Source: Dermatemys mawii (taxonomy: Eukaryota; Chordata; Testudines; Dermatemydidae). From it: DNA of 64,000 nt. The position numbers and the translations under genes were made by a program. The stretch lies in NCBI GenBank assembly GCA_007922305.1, contig ML677365.1, positions 16,114,293 to 16,178,292 on the forward strand, in the 5' to 3' direction. The notes under the pieces are model-generated. The model was given only the letters and a program-made list of their open reading frames with translations, did not search any database and was not told where the DNA came from. Every line of letters starts with the position of its first letter. Positions within the stretch are counted from its first letter, which is position 1. Of the stretch, positions 9,570 to 22,900 are shown in pieces.

Positions 9570-12500
9570 GTAACGTGCCCGACTCATCCGCCCATCTAGC
9601 CGGGACTCTGCCTGGTAGAGCGATGCAAAGAGACCCACACAGATACCCCCGGGACGGCGCAGGGGTAACGAGTCCATGATCCGAATGGAGCTCGTTTTAC
9701 GAGGGGGGCCTGTAGACTAGACAAGGTAGAACATACTTGGGAGGCCAAAATAGGGAAGAACTTGGAGGGACTTTAAATTTAAGCTGGCAGCTCGTCTGGG
9801 TATTGCAGAAGTGAGACGAGGATGGACTTGAAGGAAAAGATGGTTGAGGCTTAGTGAACTGGGGTAAAGTGAGAATCCCACACGTTGGGAGTTGTGGGGA
9901 CAGATACGGAGATGGGGACATTACAGCGTCTGTGTTCTGCAGACATTTTGCAGTGAGGAAGTGTCCATAATCTTGGAAACTTAAAAAAAATGAAGAATTA
10001 TCACAGCACAGATGTTAATCGTGTTTGTGGCTGCCTAATGGTAGGTTTGTCAGCCTGCATTATGAAATACTGTTTAAGTTTTCAACCTCTTAATTGCAGT
10101 GAAAAGAAGTGTTATTAGTGGGCAGTTTGTTTCAGTACATTTTTTCGTATTTACATAATGTTTCGCAATTGGCTTTGAAGTCTTTAATTGTATGCTGTCC
10201 AAAATAACTGGGTGTTGTGCCAGCCGATGTATGTTCAGTGGCAATCAAAATCTGCCGAATTTGCTGAGAATGGAATAGAGGGTATTGTCTCTGAAGTTAG
10301 CCAATCAGCAGATTTCAGCAGCACAGCCAGAGAGCAGGTGTGCAGATTTTTAACCTTGAAACTGTAACCAACTTGTAGCTGATTTGTCAAGCAATGGCCA
10401 AATGGTGACTAAAAATGTGGGTTTAATTGATTGTTTTGGATTTTTTCCATTATGTTACTGCTGAATGTTAAAGACACTTCTTTTTAAAGCTTCTAGGTCA
10501 CCAACATTAGCAAGCCCATGCACTCTTATAATAAAGAAAATTAATTGAAGAAGTTCCCATAAGTCTTCCTTGGTCTATATATTTTTAGAATGACATATTC
10601 GTAACAATTCCATGTTGAAGTTCTGTGGCTTTAAGTAATCAAAACACTTGGCATGTCCAGTAAAAATTTAAAAAATATCAGCTTAGTCTACTTTTTATAA
10701 ATCTTTGGCTTGGCATTTTATTTGTATCACTAATATCTATGAGATACTTGATCAGAATAGGTTTAAGATTAGCAGTCATATTAGTCTGTATCTGTAAATA
10801 AGACGAGGAAGACTTGTGGCACGTTAGAGACTAACCGGAATAGTTATATTTTAGTAACTGCATATTTTATTATAGCGCTTATTTCTTACCTCATTTTGAA
10901 AAGGAGGGAGGGAAACAAATTCCAGTTCAGGCAATTACAATTCAGCAATCTAAATTCATCTTGATCGATCAGTCTTTCAGCCCTCATATAGATTGTGCTT
11001 ATCACAACACGTCTTCCATTCTTGTCTTATCCTGGCCTTCCTTCTCCATGTGTGGTCATGTTTTTTCATGATGAAATCTCCCCATCTCTTTGGAGGTTGG
11101 CCATGGTCATAGTACCGTAGGTCAGTGATAGCTGTGATCCATTGTCAGTGAGACTTGCTATATGCCTGGCCCATCACATTTTACTGTATCTGCTTTCAAC
11201 AACAACATACTGTACTCCACTCTGCTGGTTGATTTCATTGTGGACTTGGTTGTGGGTCAAAATCCCCAGATTACTTCTTTTCAAGTCAGACAGTTGCTGC
11301 TCTTCTGTCTTCATCAATGTCCATTTTTCACTGCCATGCAACATTGCCACCAGTACTGTTGAGTTGAAGAGGTTGGCATGTGTTTCCTTGTGCCCCCCCC
11401 CCCCCCCATTCAAAGACATCCTTGATAGATTGAATGTGTGCCAACCAGATTTCTTTCTTTGCAAGAGTTCACCTTCCTGATCATGGCACATGTTAATTTC
11501 TTGGCCCAAATAGATGTATTGGTCAACTTCTTCTTTTGTTTTCCCTTGTCTGTTATTTTTGGAAAGGCATCAGATTCCATAAAATTCATTTTGGAGCAGT
11601 TTATTTTCAATCTGAGTTGGCTGCTTTTTGTGTTGCATTCTTGCAGCATTTTCTGTAGTTTGATAGTATTTTCAACAATCAACATGATATTGTCTGTGAG
11701 TCTGAGGTGTTTAACGAACAAATTCATCTGCCTCATTACCATTTCAAGGCAGGCTGTGAAGAGTTTTCATTGAAATAGGGTCTCCTTGTTTCACATTTTT
11801 TTTTTTTTTTTTTTTAACTGGGATGCGAAGGAGATGTCAAACAGAGTTATATCTGTAGTGCAGTCAGAATTTGCTTCCTTTAGTAGTTTGATGTAGTTTG
11901 TGTCAATGCTCTGCTCTACAAGAACTTTCAACACTGCGCTGATCTCTACACTGTCGAACGCTTTTTTCACAATCGACAAAGGCAATGCATAAAGGAAAGT
12001 TGTATTCCCTGGAGCATTCCAGTTGCTGGTTTATAGTGAAAATATAGTCCATTGTGCTGAAATTCCTTTGAAAACCTACCCTGCTTTCTCAGCTGCTGCT
12101 CGTCCAGACTCTGTGAGTGTTGGTTTGTTATTATTTTGGTGAACAACTTGTAGATATGTGAGAGCGGGCATATTGGACAATAGTTCTTTAGATCTTCACA
12201 ATCACCCTGCTTGTTCAGCAAAATGGTGTTGGACTCCTTCCAGCTAGATGGTATCTTCTGCATTTCCAAGTAATGGCTTAAACCTCTGAGCAAGAGTTTC
12301 CCGGAGGTCTTGGCCTCCAGCTCTTATCATTTCAGTTGTCAATCTGTCTTTTTCCTGGGGCTTTTCCTTCCTTCATTTGGTAAACTGCATGTCAGATTTC
12401 ACTGATGAGGACTGGGAGTCTAAGCTACCCGTTTATTTTCAAAGGGATAAAGTATTCTTCATTTCCTGCCCTAAACTTTTCTGTACTGTGTCTGTGCACT

Positions 12501-15500
12501 ATTAAATAGCTCCTATGTTTCGCTTCAGTGACTGGTGAAATGATCTCAAAACTTCTTACAAAGGAAAGCATTATTTCCATTTTACAAATGGAAAAACTGA
12601 GACACAGAGAGATGAAATAACTTGCCCAAGGTCACAATGCTGATAGTGGCAGAGAAGAAAATAGAATCCAGGTCTCTTGAGTCATAATTTAACACTGTAC
12701 CCACTGGTCCAAGCTGCAGTAATGTGTTTCTTACCTGAATCTTGGTGGTGTTGAGAGATAACAATGTTTGTAAAAGCACTTGGAGAGCTTGGGATGGAAA
12801 GCACAACTTAATTATTATGGGCAAGACTTTTGAAAGTGAGTAAGGGGACTGTTGATAGTAGAAATATATCTTTTTAGAAGCTTGAAAGTGACATTCTCTT
12901 TGTTCCCAGGTTAACTTTTCTCTTTTCAGTAAACACTGATTCTGCCTTTTCTACTACTAAAAATAACTGGCCCTATGATTCTTACACAGTACTTTACTTC
13001 CCAAAGAGTTAGTATAGTCTGTTGCTACCTTTCCAGTCTGCGTTTTCTACCTCCATACAATTTTATATAAATTAATGGGGGAAAAGGTAAAATATTTCTT
13101 CAAGTGGTTTGCTCAAAATAGTTCTGAGTGGTTGGATGGAAATGAGATTTTTCTGGGTGAGCTGTATGACTTACTTGTATTTATATGACTTACTATTGCA
13201 GTCAAGCAGTGCTGATAGACCGGACCATGTATATCGCAGGACAGCTAGGCATGGATCCTTCTAGTGGTCAGCTTGTGCCTGGAGGAGCAAAAGAAGAAGC
13301 TAAACAGGTAAGAAGTTATCCAAAATCTCCTAGCAATAAACTTAATATTTGAGTGTCTTAATATATGGCCTATGTTTAGGCCCTGGAGCTGTTCACGGAG
13401 AACAGAGGCCCAAACATGGTCTCCAATACTCCAGACCCCATCTCACACAGCAATCCAGAGAAACTGGGGGAGGGCTAAAGTATAGGAAAATGCCTCCTCT
13501 CCATCCTTGCCTTTGCCCACAGAAATAATGGGAAGGTGGGTAGGAAAATAGTGAGACATCCTTATTACCAGCAGCGGTGTTAAAATTTAATTGGACAGTT
13601 ACTGACTGCAGTATCGTAGCCCAAAGAAGAGCTCTGTGAAGCTCAAAAACTTGTCCCTTCCACCAGCAGAAGTTGGTCCATTAAAAGATATTTCATTCTA
13701 CTTCATTAGACACTTATAACAAAGATTGAGCCTCCAAGCAGACCCCAGGGAAAGGATCTGAATAAGAATCCTAGTGGCTGGGAAGGGCCAGCTGGCTTGC
13801 TTGTCATGGCATTGCCTCTGGACCTTGCTGTTGTGTAGTCAGGAACCTTGCATCTCACTTATGTGCCTTTTCCTGAGTTAAATCAAGGAATAAAAATGGA
13901 AGCGCTACTGGAATTGCAGTCACTGTGGAAGATGATTCATAACCTACCCTTCTTTTCACTTGTCTAATGAAAAGGTTGGCTACCATCTGAGGTTGTTTGG
14001 AGTAAACTTTGCTAGCTACATCTTGGGTGCTGGCATGTAGAGAAGCTATAACATTAACAATGTCAGTACCTCAAGGCTCTGTTTTTGGGTTTGTTTTTTT
14101 TTCTCAATAGGCCCTACAAAATATAGGGGAAATCCTGAAAGCTGCAGGCTGCGATTACTGCAATGGTGAGTGCCTACATAAGAATAGTAGAGATGTCCAA
14201 GTAGTTTATTTAGGGAAGAAAACAGTGGCTTTTTTTTTTTTTAAGGGACTCTTTTTGTTGACTACACAATTGGTGCTTACAGCTGTGTGATACAAAAGAA
14301 AATATGATCCTAGCCCCAAGGATTTTAAAATTGAAAAAGACAACCCCGTATACCTGGGAAACCCAGAGGAAGATTTTTATTTGAGGGGTGTATGCAGTAG
14401 GCTGTCCTTGCCCCAAATTTCTGACTAGTGATGCTACTGTTTTTTCAGCCTCATCTGCGGGAACACTAGTGTAGAGAGGGCTCCAGATGGTGGCTGGTAC
14501 TTTAAGCATCCTGTCCCCTAGTCTAACCCAACTCCAAGCAGGTCTACAGGAACTGGGGTGAGATTCAGAAAGGTATTTAGATTCCTATTTCCCATTAGCT
14601 TCAAGCTGCCTAAACACCTTAGTGAATCCCACTCCAACACTAGTGCACTAACAGCATTAGCAATGGGAAAGGGGGAGATTAAAATGGTAACAAAAAAATC
14701 TTAGTGTACACAAGGCCTTAGAAAGGCAATGGCTGTGGGTACAGTAACACATGTGCTTCGTGGAAGAAATTAGCTTTGCAAAGGAATTTAAGGCTATGAT
14801 TTTCAAAGCTGCTTTAGGGACACCCAGTTCCCATTAATTTCCCTTAGGTGGCACTGAAAATCTCAGCCTAAAAGCATGAAGTGAGTCTATAGGTGTGTGC
14901 CCCTTTGAAAATTCCCAGCACTGCACTTAATTAGGAAAAAATCTTATGAAAGCAGTAGTGCATGCTGAGTTTCAGGGCCCCTCACTATTTCTAAAATGTC
15001 ATGATAGTGTAATAAGTTGGTATGAGTGGATCTAGCTTCATTTTTATTTTAACAAGAGATGTCAGTGTTCAGAGTGGGTGAGGTTTATCACGTGAGCTAA
15101 AATGAATGCTATGAACTGAATAGTAAAATAAATGCACTGGGATGTTCACGCTGCATACAAACCGGCGCTCCATAATATCTGCATTTGTGTAACTTCTAGT
15201 TGTAAAGACTACTGTGTTGATGGCTGACATGAAGGACTTCAGTGATATTAATGACATCTACAGGCAGTGTAAGTAGATGTTTTGTTTCCATTTTAGCAGT
15301 ATTTTGTACAGTTTTATTGCTCACTAAGAGCAAAACTTAATGACAATCTATTCTGACGTTCTTTAAGGTATGAGTTGAAACTGGAGAGTCAAAACAAAAA
15401 GGAAAAGGACTTAGAAATAAGCATAATTCATACGTAACTTGAGTCATTCAGAAAAAACGTCTGTTTCCCAGTGAATCGAGTGTTCAGATTATGCCTGCTA

Positions 15501-18500
15501 GCTAAATCTCTGCCTGTCTCAGTTTAACGTGCTTTTGATAGTCCATATGTAAAAAAGATTGTGAATAGGATTCAAATTCCATACATATGTTACACAAATC
15601 ATAGGGCCAGATGACAGTGTTAGTCATATTGTAGATCGGGGAGGGCAAACTATGGCCCACAGGCCACATCCGCCCTGTCTGGCTCCCCGGCAGGGGAGGC
15701 TGCCCCCGGCCCCTTCGCCCCTCCCCTGGAGCCATGCCGCCGCACGGGCAGTGTTCTGGGGGGTGGAACTACACAGAGCCAGACACACCGCTCTGAGCAG
15801 CCTAGTAAAGGGTCCGGGGGGTTGGATGAGGGGCAGAGACTCCCGGGGGGCAGTCAGGAAGTAGGGTAGGTTGGATGGAGGGTGGGGTCCAGGGTGGTGA
15901 TTAGGGGTGAGGAGTCTCTGGAGGGGGCGGTCAGGGGACAAGAAGTGGGGGCTGGATAGGGCATGGGAGTCCCGAGGAACTGTTGGGGGCGGGGGGATGG
16001 ATAGGGGACAGGGAGCAAGGGGGGTGGGTGGGGGAGTCCTGGGGGGACAGTTAGGGTGGGGGGGTATCTGGAGGGGGCAGTCAGGGGACAAGGAGCAGGA
16101 GGGGTTGGATGGGTCAGGGATTCTGAGGGGGGCAGTCAGGGGGCCGGATAGAGGGTGGGGCCAGGCTGTTTTGGGATGCACAGCCTTCCCTACCCTACAA
16201 TTTTGCAAGCCTGATGTGGCCCTCAGGCCAGAAAGTTTGCCCACCCCACTGAAGATCCACAAAACATGGAGGGTAGCTTCAGCATTTAACTGACACTGCT
16301 ATATTACTTCATCCTTCAGTGAGGCAGATCTCCCAATTTACATGTCTTCCTTGTGTTGTAGAGCCCCCCAGAGGGTATGGCTTTACCAAAAGTGGGTGAA
16401 ATTGGAACTTTATATTTACATTCATATCACAGCCAAAAGAGATGGATCAGAATGGAAACTTGCACTCTGAAACCTGCTCACATATGTACTTGATAGGGTG
16501 TCTGGTTTTACAGTTCTCTCAGATAAACGGATAATCCAGGAACCAAATTTAGCCCTCAGAAGCCCACACTGTTAGTAACACTCTGTGCATGAATTGGTTT
16601 TTACAGACTCCAAAAGTGTGTTTTTGTTTTTTTTTAAAAAAAAGGCCCTCACAACACTTTAGCCTTTAGTTAATTCTTCTTACAACACTAATCTGAGACG
16701 GGCAAATACAATATTGTCTGTGATATAAACTTGTAAAGAGGGGCTCCCTCAGAACAGAGAGCTCAGTTCAATGTGGCTGAATAATAAGTATGAAAATTAA
16801 TTTGGTATGTTCTTGGCTTCTCTCAACTACTTGGAATCCATATGAGAGACTGTATCCAAACGGAGGAGGTGGAGACTGCATGTCACGAGAACTAGCAGTG
16901 TTTGAGCATAGCCTAATGGTTTACCAGAGCCCCAAATGGTATAAGCATTGCACAGCCTAGTAAAAGTCAGGTCCTTTGTATTGCTGGACTCGCAAGGCCA
17001 AATATGTACAGACTTTTTACAATTCTACATGCACATCATTGTGTTTTTCCTAATGTTATGTTGCTGTAGGCAGCCTTCAAATGATTAATTTGTCAGATTG
17101 TTTATCTGTTATCTTTAAACAAACACACGCAACCCCAGACAATCTGTTGAATTCTTTGGTGGGATGCTGGTTATTTAGTAAAAGTATTCCAGATAACACC
17201 ATTCCTATTTGAGAACATAAAGAATAGTTAATATCAAGAGTACAATGAGGTAGGAGATGCTTAAGGACTCAATTCTGCATTTTGAAACAAGAAAATGGGA
17301 CCCCTGAATACTTATATATATGATCCAAATATACATTGACTCAATTTTTAAATCAATAGCAGCTTCTGGCCTCAAGTAACTGTTTTTCTTTCATGGTAGA
17401 TATGGCTTCTGAATCTGAAGGAGTCTCTCTTTTGTATGTCAAAATGCAATTCCATGGGCATATTTACAGTATGCAGAACTGTTAAATACCTAGTTGCTCA
17501 TTACCAGGCTCCCCTATAGCTGTAATTCATTAGCACATTTGGAGTTTGCGCTTTCATTGTGACTTATTAACCTGATTCAGTAACAAGTTGCTGATCTTAG
17601 AATTAAAACTTAGTAGTAAAAGCTGTCTATAACAGCTGCGTTTTCACAGTATTTTATACCTTACTCAGATCTGTTACTGTTAGCTAGGTATCCTCACTAG
17701 GAGCCTAATCGTGGAGTTCAATTAAACTGCATAGAGTGCAGGTTAGGGGCATACTGTATAAAGATGGCTGAAAACTCCCCTTTGCTCTCCATTGATCCTG
17801 GTGGTGCTCTGTGCAAGGCTGGCACCTGTGCTGGGTGAGTGTGTGTGTAATGCAAGGTATCCTTGCTATGCCCCTCCTCCTTTGGCCAGGGCCCTTTTTC
17901 TTGGCTTATCAACTATGTCTCTGGAAGATTCCCCCATATGCTGTAGAGATCTTTCCTGGGGCAATTAGGATGGTGTGTAGGGCCATGCTATGCCAGTGGT
18001 ATAAACAGAGGCTGCATTATACCATAGAAGCTGATCTGTATGTTCTTGATTGTGAAAAAAATCCAGCAATTTTTGTCTCATAGCTGTTAATCTGTGAACA
18101 TTCTACTGTGTATGTGTATCTCTATAGATCGTTCTGAACCGTGTCTTATAGGGCAAAGTTAAACTATTCATTCATCTATCTATCTTTTTAAACTGTAGTT
18201 TTCAGGAGTAACTTCCCAGCCAGAGCAGCCTACCAGGTGGTTGCTTTGCCAAAAGTAAGTGTCAATTGTTGTTCTATAAATATCTATTCTCTCTCTAACA
18301 ACTTGCCACTGGAGGATTTTCATTAATAGCTAACTTCTCTGAATAGTTTGCTTTTAGTGGAGGATTTTTTTTTCTTATCTAGTTAAAATATGTAATGTAT
18401 TGTAACATTAAAGGGGAGGAAATGTCAGAACAGGACTAAGGCATTATTATATGCAGAATGATTAAAAGAAAGCTTTCCATTTTCATTAACATGGCTGAAG

Positions 18501-18730
18501 AAATTACTAAGAAAAATCAAGATTTGTAGAACTAAACCTCTTTGCAATAACAAAACCTTGTGTTTTTCCAAGGTGTGTCTTTCCCTAAAGGGTACTATGC
18601 TCAGTAACAGTTTTAAAAATGTAGGTCTCTCTAAATTCCTGTTCTGCTTCAATGTTTTCCCCCACAGGATGCACGAGTTGAGATTGAAGCTGTAGCCGTC
18701 CAGGGACCAATCCAAGAGGCATCAGCATGA
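9505..18730 (+). CDS. RIDA: RIDA, 2-iminobutanoate/2-iminopropanoate deaminase (complete)
   Basis: RidA hydrolyses reactive enamine/imine intermediates made by PLP enzymes, releasing ammonia and the 2-oxo acid. join(9505..9569, 13202..13307, 14111..14165, 15200..15268, 18199..18254, 18668..18730) gives 414 nt, 137 aa, the same length as the human protein. All introns are GT-AG and all phases agree. Family landmarks: GPYSQAV near residues 19-25, AGQLGMDP at 34-41, and PARAAYQVVALPK at 105-117, where Arg107 matches the substrate-binding arginine of the family; EIEAVAVQGP follows at 122-131. The fold is a chorismate-mutase-like trimer in known members. The start ATG is in a good context (agccATGg). 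An RTE LINE, a MIR and hAT elements lie in introns, and a hAT element occupies the first part of the 3' UTR. Open frame intact, so probably functional. Confidence 0.96.
10768..10850 (+). repeat. Fragment of the foldback 'gtggcac' repeat family
   Basis: 'catattagtctgtatctgta' followed by 'gacttgtggcacgttagaga' matches the left end of the element at 61309. RIDA intron 1. Confidence 0.65.
10960..12450 (-). mobile_element. RTE-clade LINE reverse transcriptase remnant
   Basis: Minus-strand frames show reverse-transcriptase landmarks in order: SSWKESNTILLNKQGD...YCPICPLSHIYKLFTKII, then RKQGRFSKEF, KAFDSVEISAVLKVL...DCTTDITLF, a decayed catalytic-box region (LRLTDNIMLI), and STVLVAMLHGSEKWTL further on. 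The order and wording are those of RTE-type LINEs. Frameshifts, stops, a poly(C) run (about 11394-11407) and a poly(T) run (about 11799-11816) show it is dead. It lies antisense in RIDA intron 1. Confidence 0.78.
12560..12720 (+). mobile_element. MIR-type SINE
   Basis: 'ccattttacaaatggaaaaa', 'ctgagacacagagagatgaa', 'ataacttgcccaaggtcaca' and 'aatccaggtctcttgagtca' follow the MIR consensus in order. RIDA intron 1. Confidence 0.85.
13202..13307 (+). CDS. RIDA: RIDA coding exon 2
   Basis: Acceptor ctattgcag; encodes SQAVLIDRTMYIAGQLGMDP...KEEAKQ, the first beta strands of the fold. Donor GTAAGA at 13308, phase 0. Confidence 0.95.
14111..14165 (+). CDS. RIDA: RIDA coding exon 3
   Basis: Acceptor ttctcaatag; encodes ALQNIGEILKAAGCDYCN plus one base, an amphipathic helix. 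Donor GTGAGT at 14166. Confidence 0.94.
15200..15268 (+). CDS. RIDA: RIDA coding exon 4
   Basis: Acceptor aacttctag; encodes VVKTTVLMADMKDFSDINDI plus YRQ and one base of Phe99. Donor GTAAGT at 15269. Confidence 0.95.
15638..16249 (-). mobile_element. GC-rich non-autonomous hAT-like element, copy 2
   Basis: Ends ggggagggcaaact and gtttgcccacccca are decayed forms of the family's inverted ends. Flanks tgtagatc (15630-15637) and tgaagatc (16250-16257) agree at 7 of 8, supporting an 8-bp target duplication. Repeated 'ggggcagtcagggga'-type units fill the core and cause long chance ORFs. RIDA intron 4. Confidence 0.78.
18199..18254 (+). CDS. RIDA: RIDA coding exon 5
   Basis: Acceptor aactgtag; encodes FFRSNFPARAAYQVVALPK, with the conserved Arg107. 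Donor GTAAGT at 18255. Confidence 0.95.
18668..18730 (+). CDS. RIDA: RIDA coding exon 6 and stop
   Basis: Acceptor ttcccccacag; encodes DARVEIEAVAVQGPIQEASA then TGA at 18728-18730. The target duplication of a hAT insertion starts at the next base. Confidence 0.95.
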   Translation, partial: DARVEIEAVAVQGPIQEASA

Positions 18731-18738
18731 CTATAAAT

Positions 18739-19305
18739 CAAGAGTGGGCAAACTTTTTGGCCACACTGGGGTTCAAAATTTGGGGAGGGCCTGGTAGGGA
18801 AGGCAGTGCCTCCCTAAACAGCCTGGCTCCACCCCTTATCTGACCCCCACCCACTTCTCATCCCCTGACTGTCCCCCTCAGAACTCCCAACCCATTCAAC
18901 CCCCTTTTCCCCGCTCCTTGTGCCCTGACTGCCCCCTCCCAAGACCCCCCACCCTAACCACCCCCCAGGACCGCACCCCATCTAAGCCCCCTGCTCCTTG
19001 TCCCCTGAATGCCATGCCCCCTAGCCACACCCATGTCTACTGACAGGCCGTGGGAGTCCCAGCAGGCCTATCCAATGCCCTCATCCCCCTGACCACACCA
19101 CCGAGACCCTCTGCCCCTCATCCAACCCCCTTGCCCTGGCCCTCTTAGCACACTGCTGTTCAGAACACCAGAACCACCCCAGAGTGTTGCTTGTGCAGTG
19201 CGCTGAGGCTGGGGGAGTGGGGGGGAACAGCCTAACCAGCTGGAGCTCGGGAGCCGGTTAGGAGGAGCTGGATTCAGCCTGCAGGCCTTAATTTGCCCAC
19301 TCCTG
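18739..19305 (+). mobile_element. GC-rich non-autonomous hAT-like element, copy 3, in the RIDA 3' UTR
   Basis: Begins caagagtgggcaaactt and ends tttgcccactcctg. Perfect 8-bp target duplication CTATAAAT at 18731-18738 and 19306-19313. The left duplication is the first 8 bases after the RIDA stop codon. Confidence 0.9.
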
Positions 19306-20165
19306 CTATAAATACAGTACTCTACTACGCTGCTAATTGTGTCTGAGGCTTAGGCCCTGTTCCTGCAATTGACTGCCTGTGGGCTTACCCCCATGGAAGC
19401 TCCATGGAGATGCACCTGTGAACAGTCAGTTGCAGGATCTTACATTCTCTAAAACCCCAATGTAATTAATTCTGTGCAGGCAGATCCCTGTGCCCATGTG
19501 TAGCCCCATCGACATCATTGGGGCTCTCTGATGGCTTCAGGGTTTGTCTGTACTCATTGCACCACTGTCTGTAGGGGTGGCTGGGTATTGTTACCTACCT
19601 GAAACAATGTTTTAAGAAGGTAAGGTTACCCAATAATGAACAAACTCTCAAGATATATAGAGACAGGGAATTGCATTGATGATAACTTGCAGAACTGACA
19701 GCATATCCTGCTAGCACTCTAGCTATATATGTTTTTAATGCATCACTTAATTTTATAAATGAGGTGGAGTTCATGTATTTCTAACTATAGAAAACCTGAT
19801 TTGCCACAGCACAGAAATGAAAATACATATTTGGGGATTCACTGTATGAGCTCTGAACACCTGAAGGGTTGATTAGATCCTGTACCTGTATATCTAGATC
19901 TGATTTATCTTAGCCTTTCTTGAATGAGTCACTTCTAATGCAAATAACTTCACAGAAGTGTGAGTAACTCATGTAAATCAGGTGAAAATTAAAGTTTTGT
20001 TTGAACTTTAGCACAGCTTCAAGTACCTGCAGGCCTACAAATAATTTTGAATTACCTTCATTTTAATTAAAGATAATAGTACATATTCCCCAAACCTAGA
20101 ATGTGTCCAATCTAATGGAATAAACCATAATTGTGTGTATTAAATATGGTGGTCTCATTTTGGGG

Positions 20166-20171
20166 AATAAA
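20166..20171 (+). terminator. RIDA: Likely RIDA poly(A) signal
   Basis: AATAAA followed by a T-rich stretch (acttgcttttttcatttt). Another AATAAA lies at 20119-20124. A CR1 begins about 40 bases later, so the gene should end by here. Confidence 0.55.
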
Positions 20172-22428
20172 CTTGCTTTTTTCATTTTAAAAATCAATGC
20201 TTCTTTCTTGGTTTAAGAACATGATGTCCTGGGTGGTGAGCTGCCTGCCTAGAACCTGCCTCCAAGGTGTTATGGAAAGGTTGCTGAAGTACATCAGTCC
20301 CTCTCACTACCCCATGCTGCTCCTCCAGCTGGGTGCTAATGATATTGCTAGGATTCACTCCAAGCAAATCAGCAGTGACTTGAGAGTTAGGGTGAAGAAG
20401 TCCAGGGCATAGGCTCTGTTCTCATCCAGCTCCAGGGTGAAGTTAAGTGTGCAGGCTGGGACATGTGCATCCTGACATGAATGCATGACTGCACACATGG
20501 GGTTGGGAGGAGGGTTTTTGCTTCATTGACCATGAAATGCTGTTTGAGAAGAAAGATCACATAGTCTGCTGGGAAACAATCTGACCAGGCAGAGGAAGAA
20601 CATCTTCACGTACCAACTTGCCAACCTACTGAGGGGGTATTAAACTAGGTTGAAAAGGGGCAGGTAACAGCCCACAGGTAAGCATATTAAAAGACTACCT
20701 TAATAGGTTGGGAGGGACATGGAAAATTATAATAGGGTCATAGGAGCAACATGAGGGAAATTGGGCGGGGGGGGGGGGGAAAGAGGAGTCTCTGCTTGAC
20801 ATGTGAAGTATCTCCACAGATGCAAGGAGTATGGGGAGTAAATCGGAAGAACTGGCTGTATTAGTACAGAGTTACATTTTATTAATGCTAATGTTAAAAT
20901 TATATAGTACACAGGGTAAGAAAAAAGTGTCTTTACATCTAGGTATAGTGCTTAGATTGACTTTTTAAAACTTTGTATTGTGGACATATATAGTACATAA
21001 TCACCAATAACCCAAATTAAGGTGAATAAATTTAACAATGCAGTTTAGATATTAGAATCTAAATACTGGAGTACATCTCTCATGAAAAGTTATGCAGAGC
21101 GTTGGTATAGAAAGCTGACATAGGAATGAGTGTAGATTGTCCCTCTTTAATTGAGCATTTAGGGTAGATTGTCCATTTGGAAAATACAATGGATGAGAAA
21201 AATGTTTATTAATTGGCAACAGAGAGAGAGAAGTCTCATGAGTGGATTATTGGCCTGAAAGGGTAGAGCTTGTTCAAGGGGGAAAAAAAGGGGAGGTGCT
21301 GACTCTGGGTGCTCCAAGGCTGGAGCACCTATGGAAAAATCTAGCTTTCCTCTTCTCCCCCCCCCCCCCACCCCCAAAGCCTCCTGTCCACCAGCAGCCC
21401 TGCCAATCAGCTACTCCCTTTCTCTCCAGCACCTCACACCAGCCATGAGCAGCTGTTCTGCAGTGTGCTGGCAGGAGGGGAAGGAGTGGGGATGGTGTGG
21501 CAACAGGTGGAATGGGAGCTTGAAGAAAGGAGTGGGGTGGGGACTTGGAGAAAGGAGTGCAGGCAGGGTGGAAGCTTGGAGGAAGAGATTGGGGTAGAGC
21601 AGGGGATTGAGCACCCCAAGGCCTGTAGGAAGCTGGTGCCTCTGTGTTGCATTATACAGCAGGAATATATACACTTATTCTGAGATCCAGAAAGAGGTGA
21701 ATGGCAGACTGGTTTAAAGTTGCTGGAAAAAGGGCAGGGGAAATGGGATTGGTCATGGTAGAGTTTACTATAGACCACCCACTCTGGAAGAGGATGAGGC
21801 ATTTCTAAGGTAAATGAAATGGAGAGCAGCGGAATAAGGAAAATGGACTCCAAAAAAGCAGACTAACAAACTCAGCGAGGAGGTAAGTAAGGACTTATGA
21901 AAAGAAAAAAATCTAACAGCTAAAGGAGTCCAGGAGAGCTGGCAGTTTTGAGGAGGCATAGTTTGTAGCTGTGCCTTTAATAATCTCAATCCAAATGAAA
22001 GGTAGGAAGAATAGTAAGAGGCCAGTATGGCTCTGGCAGGAGCACTTTAATGACCTGAAAATCCAAATGAATCCCACAAGAAGTGGAAACAGACAACTTG
22101 CTAAGAGCATCAAAGGCACAAGTATGTAAGGATGAAATCAGGCTTAGGCACAAAGTGAGTTACACCTAGCAAGGGATATGAAAGGCAATAAGAAGAGGGG
22201 CTATAAATACATTAGGAGCAAGAGAAAGATGAAAGTGTGGGCCCTCATCTTAATGGGAAGGAGAGCTAATAATTGATTACGTCAGGAAGGCTGAGGAGTT
22301 TGCTTGTTTTGCTACTATCTTCCCTAAAAAGGTTCATGGTGACCAGATACTCAGTACAATTAATATTAAACAGAGGTGTGGGGGAGGGGAAGGAATGCAA
22401 GCCAAACTAGGGAAATAATTGGTTAAAG

Positions 22429-22889
22429 TAGGGGTGGGCAAACTTTTTGGCTCGAGGGCCATATTGGGGTATGAAACTGTATGGAGGGCTGCGTAGGAAA
22501 GGCTGTGCCTCCCCAAACAGCTTGGTCCCTGTCTGCCTCCTCCCACTTTCTGCCTCTCTCATTATCCCTGTCCCAGCCGATCTCCCCCTGCTCCTTGACT
22601 CCTGACCATCAGCTCCTGGGATCACCTGCCCCTAACTGCCCCTCCCCCCCAGGACCCTTCCATCCAGCCCCCCTCTGCTCCCTGCTAGCCCCCCCCCCCC
22701 CGACCTAAGTCATTCCTGCCCCTCTTATCGGAAAGCCTGGGACGTCAGCAGGTGCAGGCTGCGCTGTCCACACAGTGGTGTGGCTACTGGGGAGAAGGGA
22801 CAGCAGGGGAGGGGCCGGGAGCTCAAGGGCTGGGCAGGATGGTCCCACGGACTGGCTGTGGCCCACAGCCTGTAGTTTGCCCACCTCTG
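22429..22889 (+). mobile_element. GC-rich non-autonomous hAT-like element, copy 4
   Basis: Begins taggggtgggcaaacttttt and ends agtttgcccacctctg. Flanks ggttaaag (22421-22428) and gattaaag (22890-22897) agree at 7 of 8, an 8-bp target duplication. Inserted in CR1. Confidence 0.85.
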
Positions 22890-22900
22890 GATTAAAGTAT

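Noticed and set aside
15624..16262. 212-aa minus-strand Pro-rich frame
   Set aside because: It is the complement of the repetitive G-rich core of hAT-like copy 2 in a RIDA intron.
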